Assembly: GCF_019510245.1 (NCBI RefSeq)
Contig: NZ_JAEKKT010000160.1
Span: 1 to 57,790 of the forward strand
DNA from: Streptomyces sp.
GTDB lineage: Bacteria; Actinomycetota; Actinomycetes; Streptomycetales; Streptomycetaceae
Reading direction: 5' to 3'
DNA length: 57,790 nucleotides
The notes under the pieces were generated by a model. It ran no database searches and was not told the origin of the DNA. It worked only from the letters and a program-made list of their open reading frames with translations. Below are positions 32,306 to 41,895 of the stretch, one piece after another (the stretch's first letter is position 1; every line of letters begins with the position of its first letter). The translations under genes were made by a program, and so were the position numbers.

Positions 32306-33130
32306 ATGGCGACAGCGACCACGTACGGAGCCCGCGCGCACGCCCGCGCCCAGGAGGGCACCCGCGCCGAGGCCATGCCCGTCGTACCGGCGGCCGACTG
32401 GCCGGACCCGCCCTGCGAGGCGGGGCATCTGGTGTGGGCCGAGACGGTGGCGGGCGGCAACTACACGCACCGGGTCCTGGCCCGCGGCACCGAGCTGCGT
32501 CTGACCGACCCGGTCGGCGACGCCTGTGCCCACCTCCTGCTGTACGCCGACGGCCGGCCCTGGGAGCGGCTGAACGTCGCCGACACGGTCAAGGTCCAGT
32601 GGAACGCCTACCTGGGCGAGGGCGTCCTGCTCCTCTCCGACCAGGGCCGGGTCCTCGCCTCCGTCGTCGCCGACACCTCCGGCCGGCACGACGCGCTCTG
32701 CGGCACCTCCACCCTGGCCCGCAACACCGAGCGGTACGGCGACGGCACCCCGCAGTCGCCCTCCCCCGCGGGCCGCGAGCTGTTCAAACTGGCGGCGGCC
32801 AAGAACGGCCTGGAACCGCGCGACCTCCCGCCGTCCCTGTCGTTCTTCCAGGGCGTGGAGGTACGCGACGACGGCACGCTGGACTTCACCGGCCCCTCCG
32901 GCCCCGGCGGCAGCGTCACGCTCCGCACCGAACAGGACGTGACCGTACTGATCGCCAACGTCCCGCACCCGGCCGACCCGCGCCCCGACTACGTCAGCTC
33001 CCCCCTGGAGGTCCTGGCCTGGCGCGCCGCGCCCACCCCGCCCGGCGCTCCCCTCTGGGACGCCACCCCCGAAGGCCGCCGCGCCTTCCTCAACACCCGT
33101 GAATTCCTCGCCGCGAGGGGGCTCGCATGA
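32306..33130 (+). CDS. DUF1989 protein, larger subunit (urea amidolyase-associated protein 1; likely carboxyguanidine deiminase subunit)
   Basis: A 274-residue DUF1989 protein, traditionally called urea amidolyase-associated protein 1. Family features are VLARGTELRLTDPVGDACAHLLLY, WERLNVADTVKVQWNAYLGEGVLLLSD (in part) and SGRHDALCGTSTLARN with its conserved GRHD/Cys pair, plus NVPHPADPRPDY. The paired UAAP1/UAAP2 proteins of Pseudomonas were shown to be a carboxyguanidine deiminase (CgdAB), converting carboxyguanidine to allophanate, and the arrangement here is the same. The ATG at 32306 follows GGAGG. It overlaps the next DUF1989 gene by 4 bp. Function is inferred from family and context. 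Confidence 0.88.
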   Translation: MATATTYGARAHARAQEGTRAEAMPVVPAADWPDPPCEAGHLVWAETVAGGNYTHRVLARGTELRLTDPVGDACAHLLLYADGRPWERLNVADTVKVQWNAYLGEGVLLLSDQGRVLASVVADTSGRHDALCGTSTLARNTERYGDGTPQSPSPAGRELFKLAAAKNGLEPRDLPPSLSFFQGVEVRDDGTLDFTGPSGPGGSVTLRTEQDVTVLIANVPHPADPRPDYVSSPLEVLAWRAAPTPPGAPLWDATPEGRRAFLNTREFLAARGLA

Positions 33131-33732
33131 GCACGCAGACCGTCGTCCCGGCCCGCGCCGCCTGGTCCGCCGTGATCCCCGCGGGCGCGTCCCTCACCAT
33201 CACCGACCTGCACGGCAACCAGGCCGTCGACTTCCTCGTCTACGACGCCCACGACACCTCGGTCCGCTACAGCGCGCCCGACACCGTCCACGCCCAGGGC
33301 AACATCTTCCTCACCACCGGCAGCGTGCTGCTCTCCAACGAGCACACCCCGCTGATGACGGTGACCGCCGACGAGGTCGGCCGCCACGACACGGTCGGCG
33401 GCGCCTGCTCCAAGGAGTCCAACACCCTCCGCTACGGCCACCACACCTGGTCGCAGCACGCCTGCGTCGACAACTTCCTCGCCGAGGGCGCCCGTCACGG
33501 CCTGGGCAAACGCGACCTGGTCTCCAACATCAACTGGTACATGAACGTGCCCGTCGAGAAGGACGGCACCCTCGGCATCGTCGACGGCCTCTCCGCCCCG
33601 GGCCGGAAGCTGACCCTGCGCGCCGAACGCGACGTCCTCGTCCTGGTCTCCAACTGCCCCCAGATCAACAACCCCTGCAACGGCTTCGACCCCACGGCGG
33701 TGCAGATGACGATCACCGGGGCCGCGCGATGA
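33127..33732 (+). CDS. DUF1989 protein, smaller subunit (urea amidolyase-associated protein 2; likely carboxyguanidine deiminase subunit)
   Basis: A 201-residue DUF1989 paralogue of the preceding protein: ITDLHGNQAVDFLVYDAHDTSVRYS, DEVGRHDTVGGACSKESNTL, HACVDNFL and the Cys-rich SNCPQINNPCNGFDPT. GRHD and Cys residues shared with the partner probably form a metal or catalytic site. The pair is expected to form a heteromer. Overlaps of 4 bp with both neighbours (33127-33130, 33729-33732) imply stoichiometric, coupled synthesis with the carboxylase. Confidence 0.88.
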   Translation: MSTQTVVPARAAWSAVIPAGASLTITDLHGNQAVDFLVYDAHDTSVRYSAPDTVHAQGNIFLTTGSVLLSNEHTPLMTVTADEVGRHDTVGGACSKESNTLRYGHHTWSQHACVDNFLAEGARHGLGKRDLVSNINWYMNVPVEKDGTLGIVDGLSAPGRKLTLRAERDVLVLVSNCPQINNPCNGFDPTAVQMTITGAAR

Positions 33733-36700
33733 CCTCCTTCGAGAAGCTGCTGGTCGCCAACCGCGGCGAGATAGCCGTCCGTGTCCTGCGCACCGCCCGC
33801 GAACTGGGCCTGCGCACGGTCGCCGTCTACTCCGACGCCGACCGCTCGGCCCCGCACGTGCGCCTCGCCGACGAGGCGGTCCGGCTCGGCCCGGCCCCGG
33901 CGAAGGAGTCGTACCTCGACGCCGACCTGGTGCTCAAAGCGGCCAAGGACACCGGCGCGGGCGCGATCCACCCCGGCTACGGCTTCCTGTCCGAGGACGC
34001 CGCCTTCGCGCGGCGCTGCGAGGAGGCGGGGATCGCCTTCGTCGGCCCGACCCCCGAACAGCTGGAGCTGTTCGGCGCGAAGCACACCGCACGGGCGGCC
34101 GCGCAGGCCGCCGGTGTGCCCCTGGCGCCGGGCACCGGGCTGCTGGCAGACCTGGACGAGGCCCTCCGCGAGGCCTCCGCCCTCGGCTATCCCGTCATGC
34201 TCAAGGCCACCGGCGGTGGCGGCGGTATCGGTATGTCGGCTTGTCGATCGGCCGGTGACCTGACCGACGCCTGGGACCGGGTCCAGCGGGTCGCCGCCGC
34301 GTCCTTCTCCTCAGCCGGGGTCTTCCTGGAACGCCTGGTCGAGCACGCCCGCCACGTCGAGGTCCAGGTCTTCGGCGACGGCGCCGGCCGGGTCGTCACC
34401 TTCGGCGACCGGGACTGCTCCCTCCAGCGCCGCAACCAGAAGGTGGTCGAGGAGGCCCCCGCCCCCGGCCTGCCCCCGCGGGTCCGCGCGCGGCTCGCCG
34501 CCGCCGCCCGGGACCTGTGCGCCTCGGTCGGCTACCGCTCGGCCGGCACGGTCGAGTTCGTGTACGACGCGGCCCGCGAGGAGGCCTACTTCCTGGAGGT
34601 CAACACCCGCCTCCAGGTGGAGCACCCGGTCACCGAGGAGATCTACGGCGTCGACCTGGTCGCCTGGATGCTGCGCCTGGCCCGGGGCGAGACCGACGTC
34701 GTCCGCGACCCGGGCGAACCGCGCGGCCACGCCGTCGAGGCCCGCGTCTACGCCGAGGACCCCTCCCGCGACCACCGGCCCAGCGCCGGCCTGCTGACCC
34801 GGGTGGAGTTCCCGCAGGACGTACGCGTCGACGGCTGGGTGGAGACCGGCACCGAGGTCACCACGTCGTACGACCCGATGCTCGCCAAGGTGATCGCGTA
34901 CGGCCCGGACCGCGCCGAGGCACTGCGCCGGCTGGACGCGGCGCTGGCCCGCACCCGCGTCGACGGCATCGAGACGAACCTCGGCCTGGTACGCGCCGCG
35001 CTCACCGACCCCCGCTTCCGCTCCGCCGCCCACTCCACGGCCTCCCTCGCCACGGTCACCGACCCGACCCCCCGCATCGAGGTCGCCGCCGCAGGCACGC
35101 TCACCACGGTCCAGGACTGGCCGGGCCGCACCGGCTACTGGCAGGTGGGCGTCCCCCCGAGCGGCCCGATGGACGACCGCTCCTTCCGCCTGGGCAACCG
35201 CGCCCTGGGCAACCCGGAGGGCGCGCCCGGCCTCGAGTGCACCCTCCAGGGCCCCTCCCTGCGCTTCACCCACTCCGCCACCGTCTGCGTGACCGGCGCC
35301 CCGGCCCCGGTCACGGTCGACGGCGCCCCGGTCGCCCAGTGGCAGCCGGTGACCGTCCCGGCGGGCGGCCTGCTGGAGATCGGCGCCCCTGCCGAGCACG
35401 GTCTGCGCACCTACGTCCTGTTCGCCGGCGGCGGCCTGGACGTCCCCGCCTTCCTCGGCAGCGCGAGCACCTTCACCCTGGGCCGGTTCGGCGGCCACGG
35501 CGGCCGGGCGCTGCGCACGGGTGACGTCCTGCACGGCGGAGCGGTGACGCACGGGGAACCGGTCGCCGAACGCCCGCACTTCACCGCCGACTGGCAGCTC
35601 GCGGCCGTCGAGGGCCCGCACGCCGCCCCGGAGTTCTTCACCGAGGACGACATCCGCGACTTCTACGCGGCCGAGTGGAAGGTGCACTTCAACTCGGCGC
35701 GCACCGGAGTCCGCCTGGTCGGCCCCAAGCCGCGCTGGGCACGCACCGACGGCGGCGAGGCGGGCCTGCACCCCTCCAACATCCACGACACCCCGTACTC
35801 GGTCGGCGCCGTCGACTACACCGGCGACATGCCGGTCCTGCTCGGCCCCGACGGCCCCTCCCTGGGCGGTTTCGTCTGCCCCGCGACCGTCCTGAGCGGC
35901 GAACGCTGGAAGCTCGGCCAGCTCCGCCCCGGCGACACGGTCCGCTTCACCCCCGTCGACGTCACGGGCGCGCCCCGCCCCGAGATGGTCGACGGCGGTG
36001 TCCTGGCCCGGGACGGTGACGTGACCTACCGGCGCAGCGGCGACGACAACCTGCTGGTCGAGTTCGGTCCCATGCAGCTGGACCTCGCCCTGCGGATGCG
36101 GGTGCACGCCCTGATGGAAGCGGTGACGGCGGCGGACCTGCCCGGGGTCAGGGACCTCACCCCCGGCATCCGGTCCCTCCAGATCCAGACGGACCCCGCA
36201 GCTCTCCCCCAGTCCGACCTCCTCGCCACGGTACGGGAGATCGTCGCCTCGCTCCCGCCCACCGGTGAACTGGTGGTCCCCTCCCGCACCGTCCACCTCC
36301 CCCTCTCCTGGGACGACCCGGCGACCCGCGAGGCGATCGCCCGCTACATGGCGGGCGTCCGCGACGACGCCCCCTGGTGCCCGTGGAACATCGAGTTCAT
36401 CCGCAGGATCAACGGCCTGGACTCGGTCGACGACGTCTACCGCACGGTCTTCGACGCGGAGTACCTGGTCCTCGGCCTCGGCGACGTGTACCTGGGCGCC
36501 CCGGTCGCCACCCCGCTCGACCCCCGCCACCGCCTGGTCACCACGAAGTACAACCCGGCCCGTACCTGGACCGCCGAGAACTCCGTCGGCATCGGCGGCG
36601 CCTACCTGTGCATCTACGGCATGGAGGGCCCGGGCGGCTACCAGTTCGTGGGCCGTACGACCCAGGTGTGGTCGGGCTGGCAGCAGCGCGGCGCGTTCGA

Positions 36701-37241
36701 GCCGGGCATGCCGTGGCTGCTGCGGTTCTTCGACCGGATCAGGTGGTACCCGGTGTCCGCCGACGAACTCCTCGACCTGCGCGCCGACATCACCTCCGGC
36801 CGGTTCGTGCCCCGCATCGAGGAAGGCACCTTCTCGCTCTCCGCGTACGAGGCGTTCCTCACCGAACAGGCCCTGTCCATCGAGAGGTTCCGGTCACGGC
36901 AGCAGACGGCTTTCGCGGCCGAGCGCGACGCGTGGGAAGCGGCGGGCGAGTTCGCGAGGGCGGACGCCTCGGCAGCACCGGCGGCCGCACCGGCCGAGGT
37001 GTCCGTCCCGCCGGGCGGCCACCTCGTGGAGGCGGAGTTCACGGCCTCGGTATGGCAGGTGAACGTCGCGCCGGGCGACGAGGTGACGACGGGCCAGCCG
37101 CTGCTCGCCCTGGAGGCGATGAAGATGGAGTCCAGGGTGCACGCGCCGATGCCCGGTGTGGTGACGGAGGTCCTGGCCCGGCCCGGCGACCAGGTGGAGG
37201 CGGGGACGGCCCTGCTCGTCCTGGCGCCGGCCGCGAACTGA
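33729..37241 (+). CDS. Biotin-dependent guanidine/urea carboxylase
   Basis: A 1170-residue single-chain carboxylase. The biotin carboxylase domain (1 to about 450: KLLVANRGEIAVRVLRTARE, MLKATGGGGGIGMSA, EVNTRLQVEHPVTEEIYGVDL) is followed by two carboxyltransferase subdomains (VQDWPGRTGYWQVGVPPSGPMDDRSF and YVLFAGGGLDVPAFLGS; then VTYRRSGDDNLLVEFG and PWNIEFIRRINGL). The C-terminal biotin carrier has EAMKMES with K1132. The layout equals bacterial urea carboxylase without a fused amidase. Because the neighbours are DUF1989 proteins, the likely substrate is guanidine: ATP + bicarbonate + guanidine to carboxyguanidine. The start overlaps the previous stop (ATGA). Substrate choice needs biochemical proof. 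Confidence 0.92.
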   Translation: MTSFEKLLVANRGEIAVRVLRTARELGLRTVAVYSDADRSAPHVRLADEAVRLGPAPAKESYLDADLVLKAAKDTGAGAIHPGYGFLSEDAAFARRCEEAGIAFVGPTPEQLELFGAKHTARAAAQAAGVPLAPGTGLLADLDEALREASALGYPVMLKATGGGGGIGMSACRSAGDLTDAWDRVQRVAAASFSSAGVFLERLVEHARHVEVQVFGDGAGRVVTFGDRDCSLQRRNQKVVEEAPAPGLPPRVRARLAAAARDLCASVGYRSAGTVEFVYDAAREEAYFLEVNTRLQVEHPVTEEIYGVDLVAWMLRLARGETDVVRDPGEPRGHAVEARVYAEDPSRDHRPSAGLLTRVEFPQDVRVDGWVETGTEVTTSYDPMLAKVIAYGPDRAEALRRLDAALARTRVDGIETNLGLVRAALTDPRFRSAAHSTASLATVTDPTPRIEVAAAGTLTTVQDWPGRTGYWQVGVPPSGPMDDRSFRLGNRALGNPEGAPGLECTLQGPSLRFTHSATVCVTGAPAPVTVDGAPVAQWQPVTVPAGGLLEIGAPAEHGLRTYVLFAGGGLDVPAFLGSASTFTLGRFGGHGGRALRTGDVLHGGAVTHGEPVAERPHFTADWQLAAVEGPHAAPEFFTEDDIRDFYAAEWKVHFNSARTGVRLVGPKPRWARTDGGEAGLHPSNIHDTPYSVGAVDYTGDMPVLLGPDGPSLGGFVCPATVLSGERWKLGQLRPGDTVRFTPVDVTGAPRPEMVDGGVLARDGDVTYRRSGDDNLLVEFGPMQLDLALRMRVHALMEAVTAADLPGVRDLTPGIRSLQIQTDPAALPQSDLLATVREIVASLPPTGELVVPSRTVHLPLSWDDPATREAIARYMAGVRDDAPWCPWNIEFIRRINGLDSVDDVYRTVFDAEYLVLGLGDVYLGAPVATPLDPRHRLVTTKYNPARTWTAENSVGIGGAYLCIYGMEGPGGYQFVGRTTQVWSGWQQRGAFEPGMPWLLRFFDRIRWYPVSADELLDLRADITSGRFVPRIEEGTFSLSAYEAFLTEQALSIERFRSRQQTAFAAERDAWEAAGEFARADASAAPAAAPAEVSVPPGGHLVEAEFTASVWQVNVAPGDEVTTGQPLLALEAMKMESRVHAPMPGVVTEVLARPGDQVEAGTALLVLAPAAN

Positions 37242-37258
37242 GCGACAGGAGCAAGACC

Positions 37259-38914
37259 ATGTCCAGCACCCTCTCCCGGGTCCGTGCCGCCTACGCGCGC
37301 ATCGAGGCCGTCGACCGGCCCGAGATCTGGATCGACCTGCGCCCGCAGGAGGAGGCCGAGGCGGAGGCCCGCGCGATCGACGAGCGGGTCGCCGCGGGGG
37401 AACACCTCCCCCTCGCGGGCCGCCTGTTCGCCGCCAAGGGCAACATCGACGTGCACGGGCTGCCCACGACGGCCGGCTGCCCGGCCTACGCGTACCAACC
37501 GCAGGCCGACGCCCCCGTGGTGGCCCGCCTGCGCGCGGCCGGCGCACTCGCCCTCGGCACCACCAACCTCGACCAGTTCGCGACCGGCCTGGTCGGTACC
37601 CGCTCCCCGCACGGCGCGGTCCGCAACGCCATCGACCCCCGCCGGATCAGCGGCGGCTCCAGCTCCGGCTCGGCCGTCGCCGTGGCCCTCGGCATCGTCG
37701 ACCTCGCCCTCGGCACGGACACCGCGGGCTCGGGCCGGGTCCCGGCCGCCTTCAACGGCATCGTCGGCCTGAAACCGACCCGCGGCCTCGTCCCGACGGC
37801 CGGTGTCGTCCCGGCCTGCGCGTCCCTCGACTGCGTGACGGTGTTCGCCCGCACCCTCCCGGAGGCGGAGCAGGCCCTGTCGTACATGGCGGCCCCACCG
37901 GACCGCACGCTCCCGCCGCTCCCCCAGCGGGCCCCGGGCCCCTGGCGGATCGCGGTCCCGCCGCTCTCCCAGCTCGGCGAGCTGGACGAGGGCTGGGCAG
38001 AGGCCTACCAGGAGACGGTGGACCGTCTGAGGACCGCGGGCGCCTCGATCCGCCCGCTCGACCTGACTCCGTTCACCGAGGCGGCGGCCATGCTCTACGA
38101 AGGCGCGTTCGTGGCCGAGCGCTACACGGCGGTGGGCCCCTTTGTCGACAAGTTGATCTCATCCGGTGGCGAGGGCCTCGACCCCACCGTCGCCGGCATC
38201 ATCACCCGGGCCCGCGACATCCCGGCCCACCGGCTCTTCACCGACCAGGACCGCCTGACGGAGCTGCGCACCCGCGCCCTGGCCGAACTCGCCGACGCGG
38301 ACGCCCTGCTGCTCCCCACGGCCCCCGGCCACCCCACCCTCGCCGAGGTCGCCGCCGACCCGCTGGGCGCCAACGCCCGCCTGGGCCGCTTCACCAACTC
38401 CACGAACCTCTTCGACCTGGCGGCGGTGGCGGTCCCGGCGGGCGAGGTCGCCGGCCGGCCGTTCGGCGTGATGCTGATCGGCCCGGCGTTCACGGACACC
38501 CGCCTCGCCACGATCGCCCGCACCCTGGAACCGCGGGTGAGCCTGGCGGTACTGGGCGCCCACCTGACGGGCCAGCCCCTCAACTCCCAACTCCTCGCGC
38601 TGGGAGCTGTACTGGAGCGAACCACGACGACGGCACCGACGTACCGCTTCCACGCGCTGCGGACGACCCCGCCGAAGCCGGGCCTGGTCCACGTCGGCGA
38701 GGCCGGAGCGGCGATCGAGGCGGAGGTCTGGAGCCTTCCGCCCGAGGGCCTGGGCCGCCTGCTCGCCGCGCTCCCCCGCCCGATGACGCTGGGCAGCGTA
38801 GAACTGGCAGACGGCAGCAGCGTCCCCGGCTTCCTGTGCGAACCAAGCGCTTTGACGGACACCGAGGACATCACACGGTACGGAGGCTGGCGGAGCTTTC
38901 TCGGCCGAGGGTGA
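37259..38914 (+). CDS. atzF: Allophanate hydrolase (amidase signature family)
   Basis: A 551-residue amidase-signature enzyme. The Ser-cisSer-Lys triad is K60 (AAKGNIDV), S134 (SGGSSSGSA) and S158 (GTDTAGSGRVPA), matching AtzF spacing. The C-terminal domain (about 430-551: TYRFHALRTTPPKPGLVHVG, VELADGSSVPGFLCEP, TRYGGWRSFLGRG) is the additional AtzF domain involved in decarboxylation. It converts allophanate to ammonia and CO2 and completes the pathway of the operon. The ATG at 37259 follows GACAGGAGCAAGACC, only 17 bp after the carboxylase. It converges with the helicase gene across a dispersed element. Confidence 0.93.
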   Translation: MSSTLSRVRAAYARIEAVDRPEIWIDLRPQEEAEAEARAIDERVAAGEHLPLAGRLFAAKGNIDVHGLPTTAGCPAYAYQPQADAPVVARLRAAGALALGTTNLDQFATGLVGTRSPHGAVRNAIDPRRISGGSSSGSAVAVALGIVDLALGTDTAGSGRVPAAFNGIVGLKPTRGLVPTAGVVPACASLDCVTVFARTLPEAEQALSYMAAPPDRTLPPLPQRAPGPWRIAVPPLSQLGELDEGWAEAYQETVDRLRTAGASIRPLDLTPFTEAAAMLYEGAFVAERYTAVGPFVDKLISSGGEGLDPTVAGIITRARDIPAHRLFTDQDRLTELRTRALAELADADALLLPTAPGHPTLAEVAADPLGANARLGRFTNSTNLFDLAAVAVPAGEVAGRPFGVMLIGPAFTDTRLATIARTLEPRVSLAVLGAHLTGQPLNSQLLALGAVLERTTTTAPTYRFHALRTTPPKPGLVHVGEAGAAIEAEVWSLPPEGLGRLLAALPRPMTLGSVELADGSSVPGFLCEPSALTDTEDITRYGGWRSFLGRG

Positions 38915-38920
38915 CGCACC

Positions 38921-39000
38921 CTGCCCAGGGGCGCTGGGGGTACCCCCGCCCGAAGGCTGGGGGAGGAACTGCGCGACCAGCCGCACTCCACCCGCACCCG
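38921..39000 (-). repeat. Dispersed intergenic element, copy D (inverted)
   Basis: Read on the minus strand, CGGGTGCGGGTGGAGTGCGG then CTGGTCGCGCAGTTCCTCCC leads to a CAGCCTTCGGGCGGGGGTACCCCC tail. The first half matches copy C and the second half copy A, so this copy joins both. It separates convergent atzF and helY. Confidence 0.7.
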
Positions 39001-39012
39001 CCAACGAACCCG

Positions 39013-41820
39013 CTACCCCACCGACGAGTAGGCCACAACCCCCCGCAGCACCAGATCAACCGCCTTACGCGCGGCCTTCCCCACGGTCGAGCCCTCCGCA
39101 GGAGAAGCCGCCGCGATCTGCCCCAGCACGTCGATGACCTGCTTGCACCAGCGGACGAAGTCGCCGGCCGGCATCTCCGCTTCCCGCAGCACCTCGTCCA
39201 GGCCCATCCCGGAAGCCCACATGTAGACGGCCCAGGCGAAGCCGAGGTCCGGTTCGCGCTGCCCGACGCCCTCGGTCTGGTTGATGCGGAACTCCTCCTC
39301 CAGGGCGTCGAGGCGCCCCCAGATCCGCACCATCTCACCGAGCGCGGCCTTGGCCTTGCCGGAGGGCAGCTTGGGCGCCATGGCGTCGTCGCCGACCCTG
39401 GCCTCGTACACCAGCGCCGAGACGCACGCGGCGAGTTCCGCGGGGCCGAGGCCCTCCCAGACACCGGCCCGCAGGCATTCGCTGGCGAGCAGGTCGAGTT
39501 CGCCGTACAGGCGGGCCAGCCGCTTGCCGTGTTCGGTGACCTCGTCGCCGCGCAGGTAGTCCAGCTCGGTCAGGAGTGCCACGATCCGGTCGAAGGTCCG
39601 GGCGATGGTGTTGGTCCGGCCCTCGATGCGCCGCTCCAGCTGGGAGGTGTCCCGGATCAGCCGGTGGTAGCGCTCGGCCCAACGGGCGTGGTCCTCACGG
39701 TCGTTGCAGCCGTGGCAGGGGTGCGCGCGGATCGCGGTGCGCAGCCGCGCGATCTCGCGGTCGTCGGCGGCCTGCGACCGCTTCTTGCGGGCCCGCTCCG
39801 GCGGGATGTGCCCAGCCTTGGTGCGCAGCGCGGAGGCGAGGTCCCGACGGGACTGCGGGGAGCGGGGGTTGAAGGACTTGGGGATCCGCATCCGCTCCAG
39901 CGCCTCGACCGGCACCGGGAAGTCGATGGAGGCGAGCCGCTTGACCTGCCGCTCGGCCGTGAGCACCAACGGCCGGGGGCCGTCGTGCTGTTCGAAGCCG
40001 CGGTGACCGTTGGACCGCCCGGCGGGCAGCCCGGGGTCCAGCACCAGCGCGAGGCCGGCGTACTTGCCGGTCGGCACGTGGATGACGTCGCCGGGTTTGA
40101 GCTTCTCCAGGGCGACGGCCGCCTCGGCGCGCCGCTGGGAGGCGCCCTGCCGGGCCAGTTCGGTCTCGCGGTCCTTCAGTTCCCGCCGCAGCCGCGCGTA
40201 CTCCTCGAAGTCGCCGAGGTGGCAGGTCATGGACTCCTTGTAGCCGGCGAGCCCTTCCTCGTTGCGCTGGACCTGGCGGGAGATCCCGACGACCGACTTG
40301 TCGGCCTGGAACTGCGCGAACGAGGTCTCCAGCAGCTCCCGAGACCGGTGCCGCCCGAACTGCTCGACCAGGTTGACCGCCATGTTGTACGACGGCTTGA
40401 AGCTGGACCGCAGCGGATAGGTGCGGGTGCCGGCGAGCCCGGCCAGGTGCTCGGGGCTCATGGCGCGCTGCCAGAGCACCACCGCGTGGCCCTCGACGTC
40501 GATGCCGCGGCGGCCCGCACGGCCGGTCAGCTGGGTGTACTCGCCCGGGGTGATGTCGGCGTGCTGCTCGCCGTTCCACTTGACGAGTTTCTCCAGCACC
40601 ACCGAGCGGGCGGGCATGTTGATGCCGAGCGCGAGGGTCTCGGTGGCGAACACGGCCTTCACCAGGCCGCGTACGAAGAGTTCCTCGACGACCTCCTTGA
40701 AGGTCGGGAGCATGCCGGCGTGGTGGGCGGCGATGCCGCGCTCCAGGCCTTCGAGCCACTCGTAGTAGCCGAGGACGTGCAGGTCCTCCGGCGGGATCGA
40801 CGAGGTGCGCTCCTCGACCAGGGCACGCACCTTCTCCCGTGCCTCGTCGTCGTTGAGCCTGAGTCCGGCGTACAGGCACTGCTGGACGGCGGCCTCGCAG
40901 GCGGCGCGGCTGAAGATGAAGGTGATGGCGGGCAGCAGGCCCTCGTTGTCGAGGCGTTCGATGACCTCGGGGCGGCCCGGTGTCCACACCCGGGACCGCT
41001 GCCGGCGCTCCCGTTCCCGGTCGGCCTCGCGCATGGCACGGCCGCGTCTGCGGTCCTGGTACGACGGACGCTGGGCCTCCATGCGGGCCAGCCGGGCGAG
41101 GTCGGGGTTGACGGCCTTCTTGTGGCCCTCGCCCTCCTCGAACAGGTCGTACATCCGGCGTCCGGCGAGCACGTGCTGGAACAGCGGGACGGGCCGGTGC
41201 TCGGAGACGATGACCTCGGTGTCGCCGCGGACCGTGTCCAGCCAGTCGCCGAACTCCTCGGCATTGGAGACGGTCGCCGACAGGGAGACCAGGGTCACGG
41301 ACTCCGGGAGGTGGATGATCACCTCTTCCCAGACGGCGCCGCGGAAGCGGTCGGAGAGGTAGTGGACCTCGTCCATGACCACGTAGCCGAGGCCGAGGAG
41401 GGTCTGGGAGCCCGCGTACAGCATGTTCCGCAGGACCTCGGTGGTCATGACGACCACGGCGGCGTCCGGGTTGATGCTGTTGTCACCGGTGAGGAGGCCG
41501 ACCATGCCGTCGCCGTAGCGGCGGCACAGGTCGGCGTACTTCTGGTTCGACAGCGCCTTGATGGGCGTCGTGTAGAAGCACTTCTTGCCCTGCATGAGGG
41601 CGAGGTGGACGGCGAACTCGCCGACGATCGTCTTGCCGGAGCCGGTGGGGGCGGCCACCAGTACGCCCTTTCCGGCTTCGAGTGCCTGGCAGGCCTCGAT
41701 CTGGAAGGGGTCGAGGCCGAAGTCGTACATCTCGCGGAACGACGCGAGCGCGGTGGCCTGCTCGGCGGCCCGCCTGCGGGCCGCCGCATACCGCTCGGCC
41801 GGTGAGAGGTCCTCTGTCAT
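39013..41820 (-). CDS. helY: DEAD/DEAH-box superfamily 2 RNA helicase, Ski2/Mtr4-like
   Basis: A 935-residue Ski2-like helicase corresponding in position to mycobacterial helY next to tatC. Motif I is AAPTGSGKT, motif Ia TTPIKALSNQKY, motif II DEVHYL, motif III SLSATVSN, motif VI QLTGRAGRRGID. C-terminal to the two RecA domains lie a helical region with YKESMTCHLGDFEEYARLRRELKDRE and a DSHCT-type end (EVLREAEMPAGDFVRWCKQVIDVLGQIA). A C-x2-C plus His cluster (HPCHGCNDREDH) may bind zinc. The ATG at 41818-41820 gives MTEDLSPAERYA. It probably acts in RNA turnover or processing. It is 128 bp from tatC, across a terminator. Confidence 0.93.
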   Translation of the reverse strand: MTEDLSPAERYAAARRRAAEQATALASFREMYDFGLDPFQIEACQALEAGKGVLVAAPTGSGKTIVGEFAVHLALMQGKKCFYTTPIKALSNQKYADLCRRYGDGMVGLLTGDNSINPDAAVVVMTTEVLRNMLYAGSQTLLGLGYVVMDEVHYLSDRFRGAVWEEVIIHLPESVTLVSLSATVSNAEEFGDWLDTVRGDTEVIVSEHRPVPLFQHVLAGRRMYDLFEEGEGHKKAVNPDLARLARMEAQRPSYQDRRRGRAMREADRERERRQRSRVWTPGRPEVIERLDNEGLLPAITFIFSRAACEAAVQQCLYAGLRLNDDEAREKVRALVEERTSSIPPEDLHVLGYYEWLEGLERGIAAHHAGMLPTFKEVVEELFVRGLVKAVFATETLALGINMPARSVVLEKLVKWNGEQHADITPGEYTQLTGRAGRRGIDVEGHAVVLWQRAMSPEHLAGLAGTRTYPLRSSFKPSYNMAVNLVEQFGRHRSRELLETSFAQFQADKSVVGISRQVQRNEEGLAGYKESMTCHLGDFEEYARLRRELKDRETELARQGASQRRAEAAVALEKLKPGDVIHVPTGKYAGLALVLDPGLPAGRSNGHRGFEQHDGPRPLVLTAERQVKRLASIDFPVPVEALERMRIPKSFNPRSPQSRRDLASALRTKAGHIPPERARKKRSQAADDREIARLRTAIRAHPCHGCNDREDHARWAERYHRLIRDTSQLERRIEGRTNTIARTFDRIVALLTELDYLRGDEVTEHGKRLARLYGELDLLASECLRAGVWEGLGPAELAACVSALVYEARVGDDAMAPKLPSGKAKAALGEMVRIWGRLDALEEEFRINQTEGVGQREPDLGFAWAVYMWASGMGLDEVLREAEMPAGDFVRWCKQVIDVLGQIAAASPAEGSTVGKAARKAVDLVLRGVVAYSSVG

Positions 41821-41895
41821 CGTGCTTTCGAGCGTACCGGTCCCCACTGACAACAGGACGATCATTATCCGGAACATGGGACAACGGACGACGAA

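Noticed and set aside
38836..41805. A 989-codon open frame on the plus strand opposite the helicase gene.
   Set aside because: It is antisense to a helicase with every superfamily 2 motif; its long open state follows from high GC, and its translation is low-complexity without any recognisable domain.
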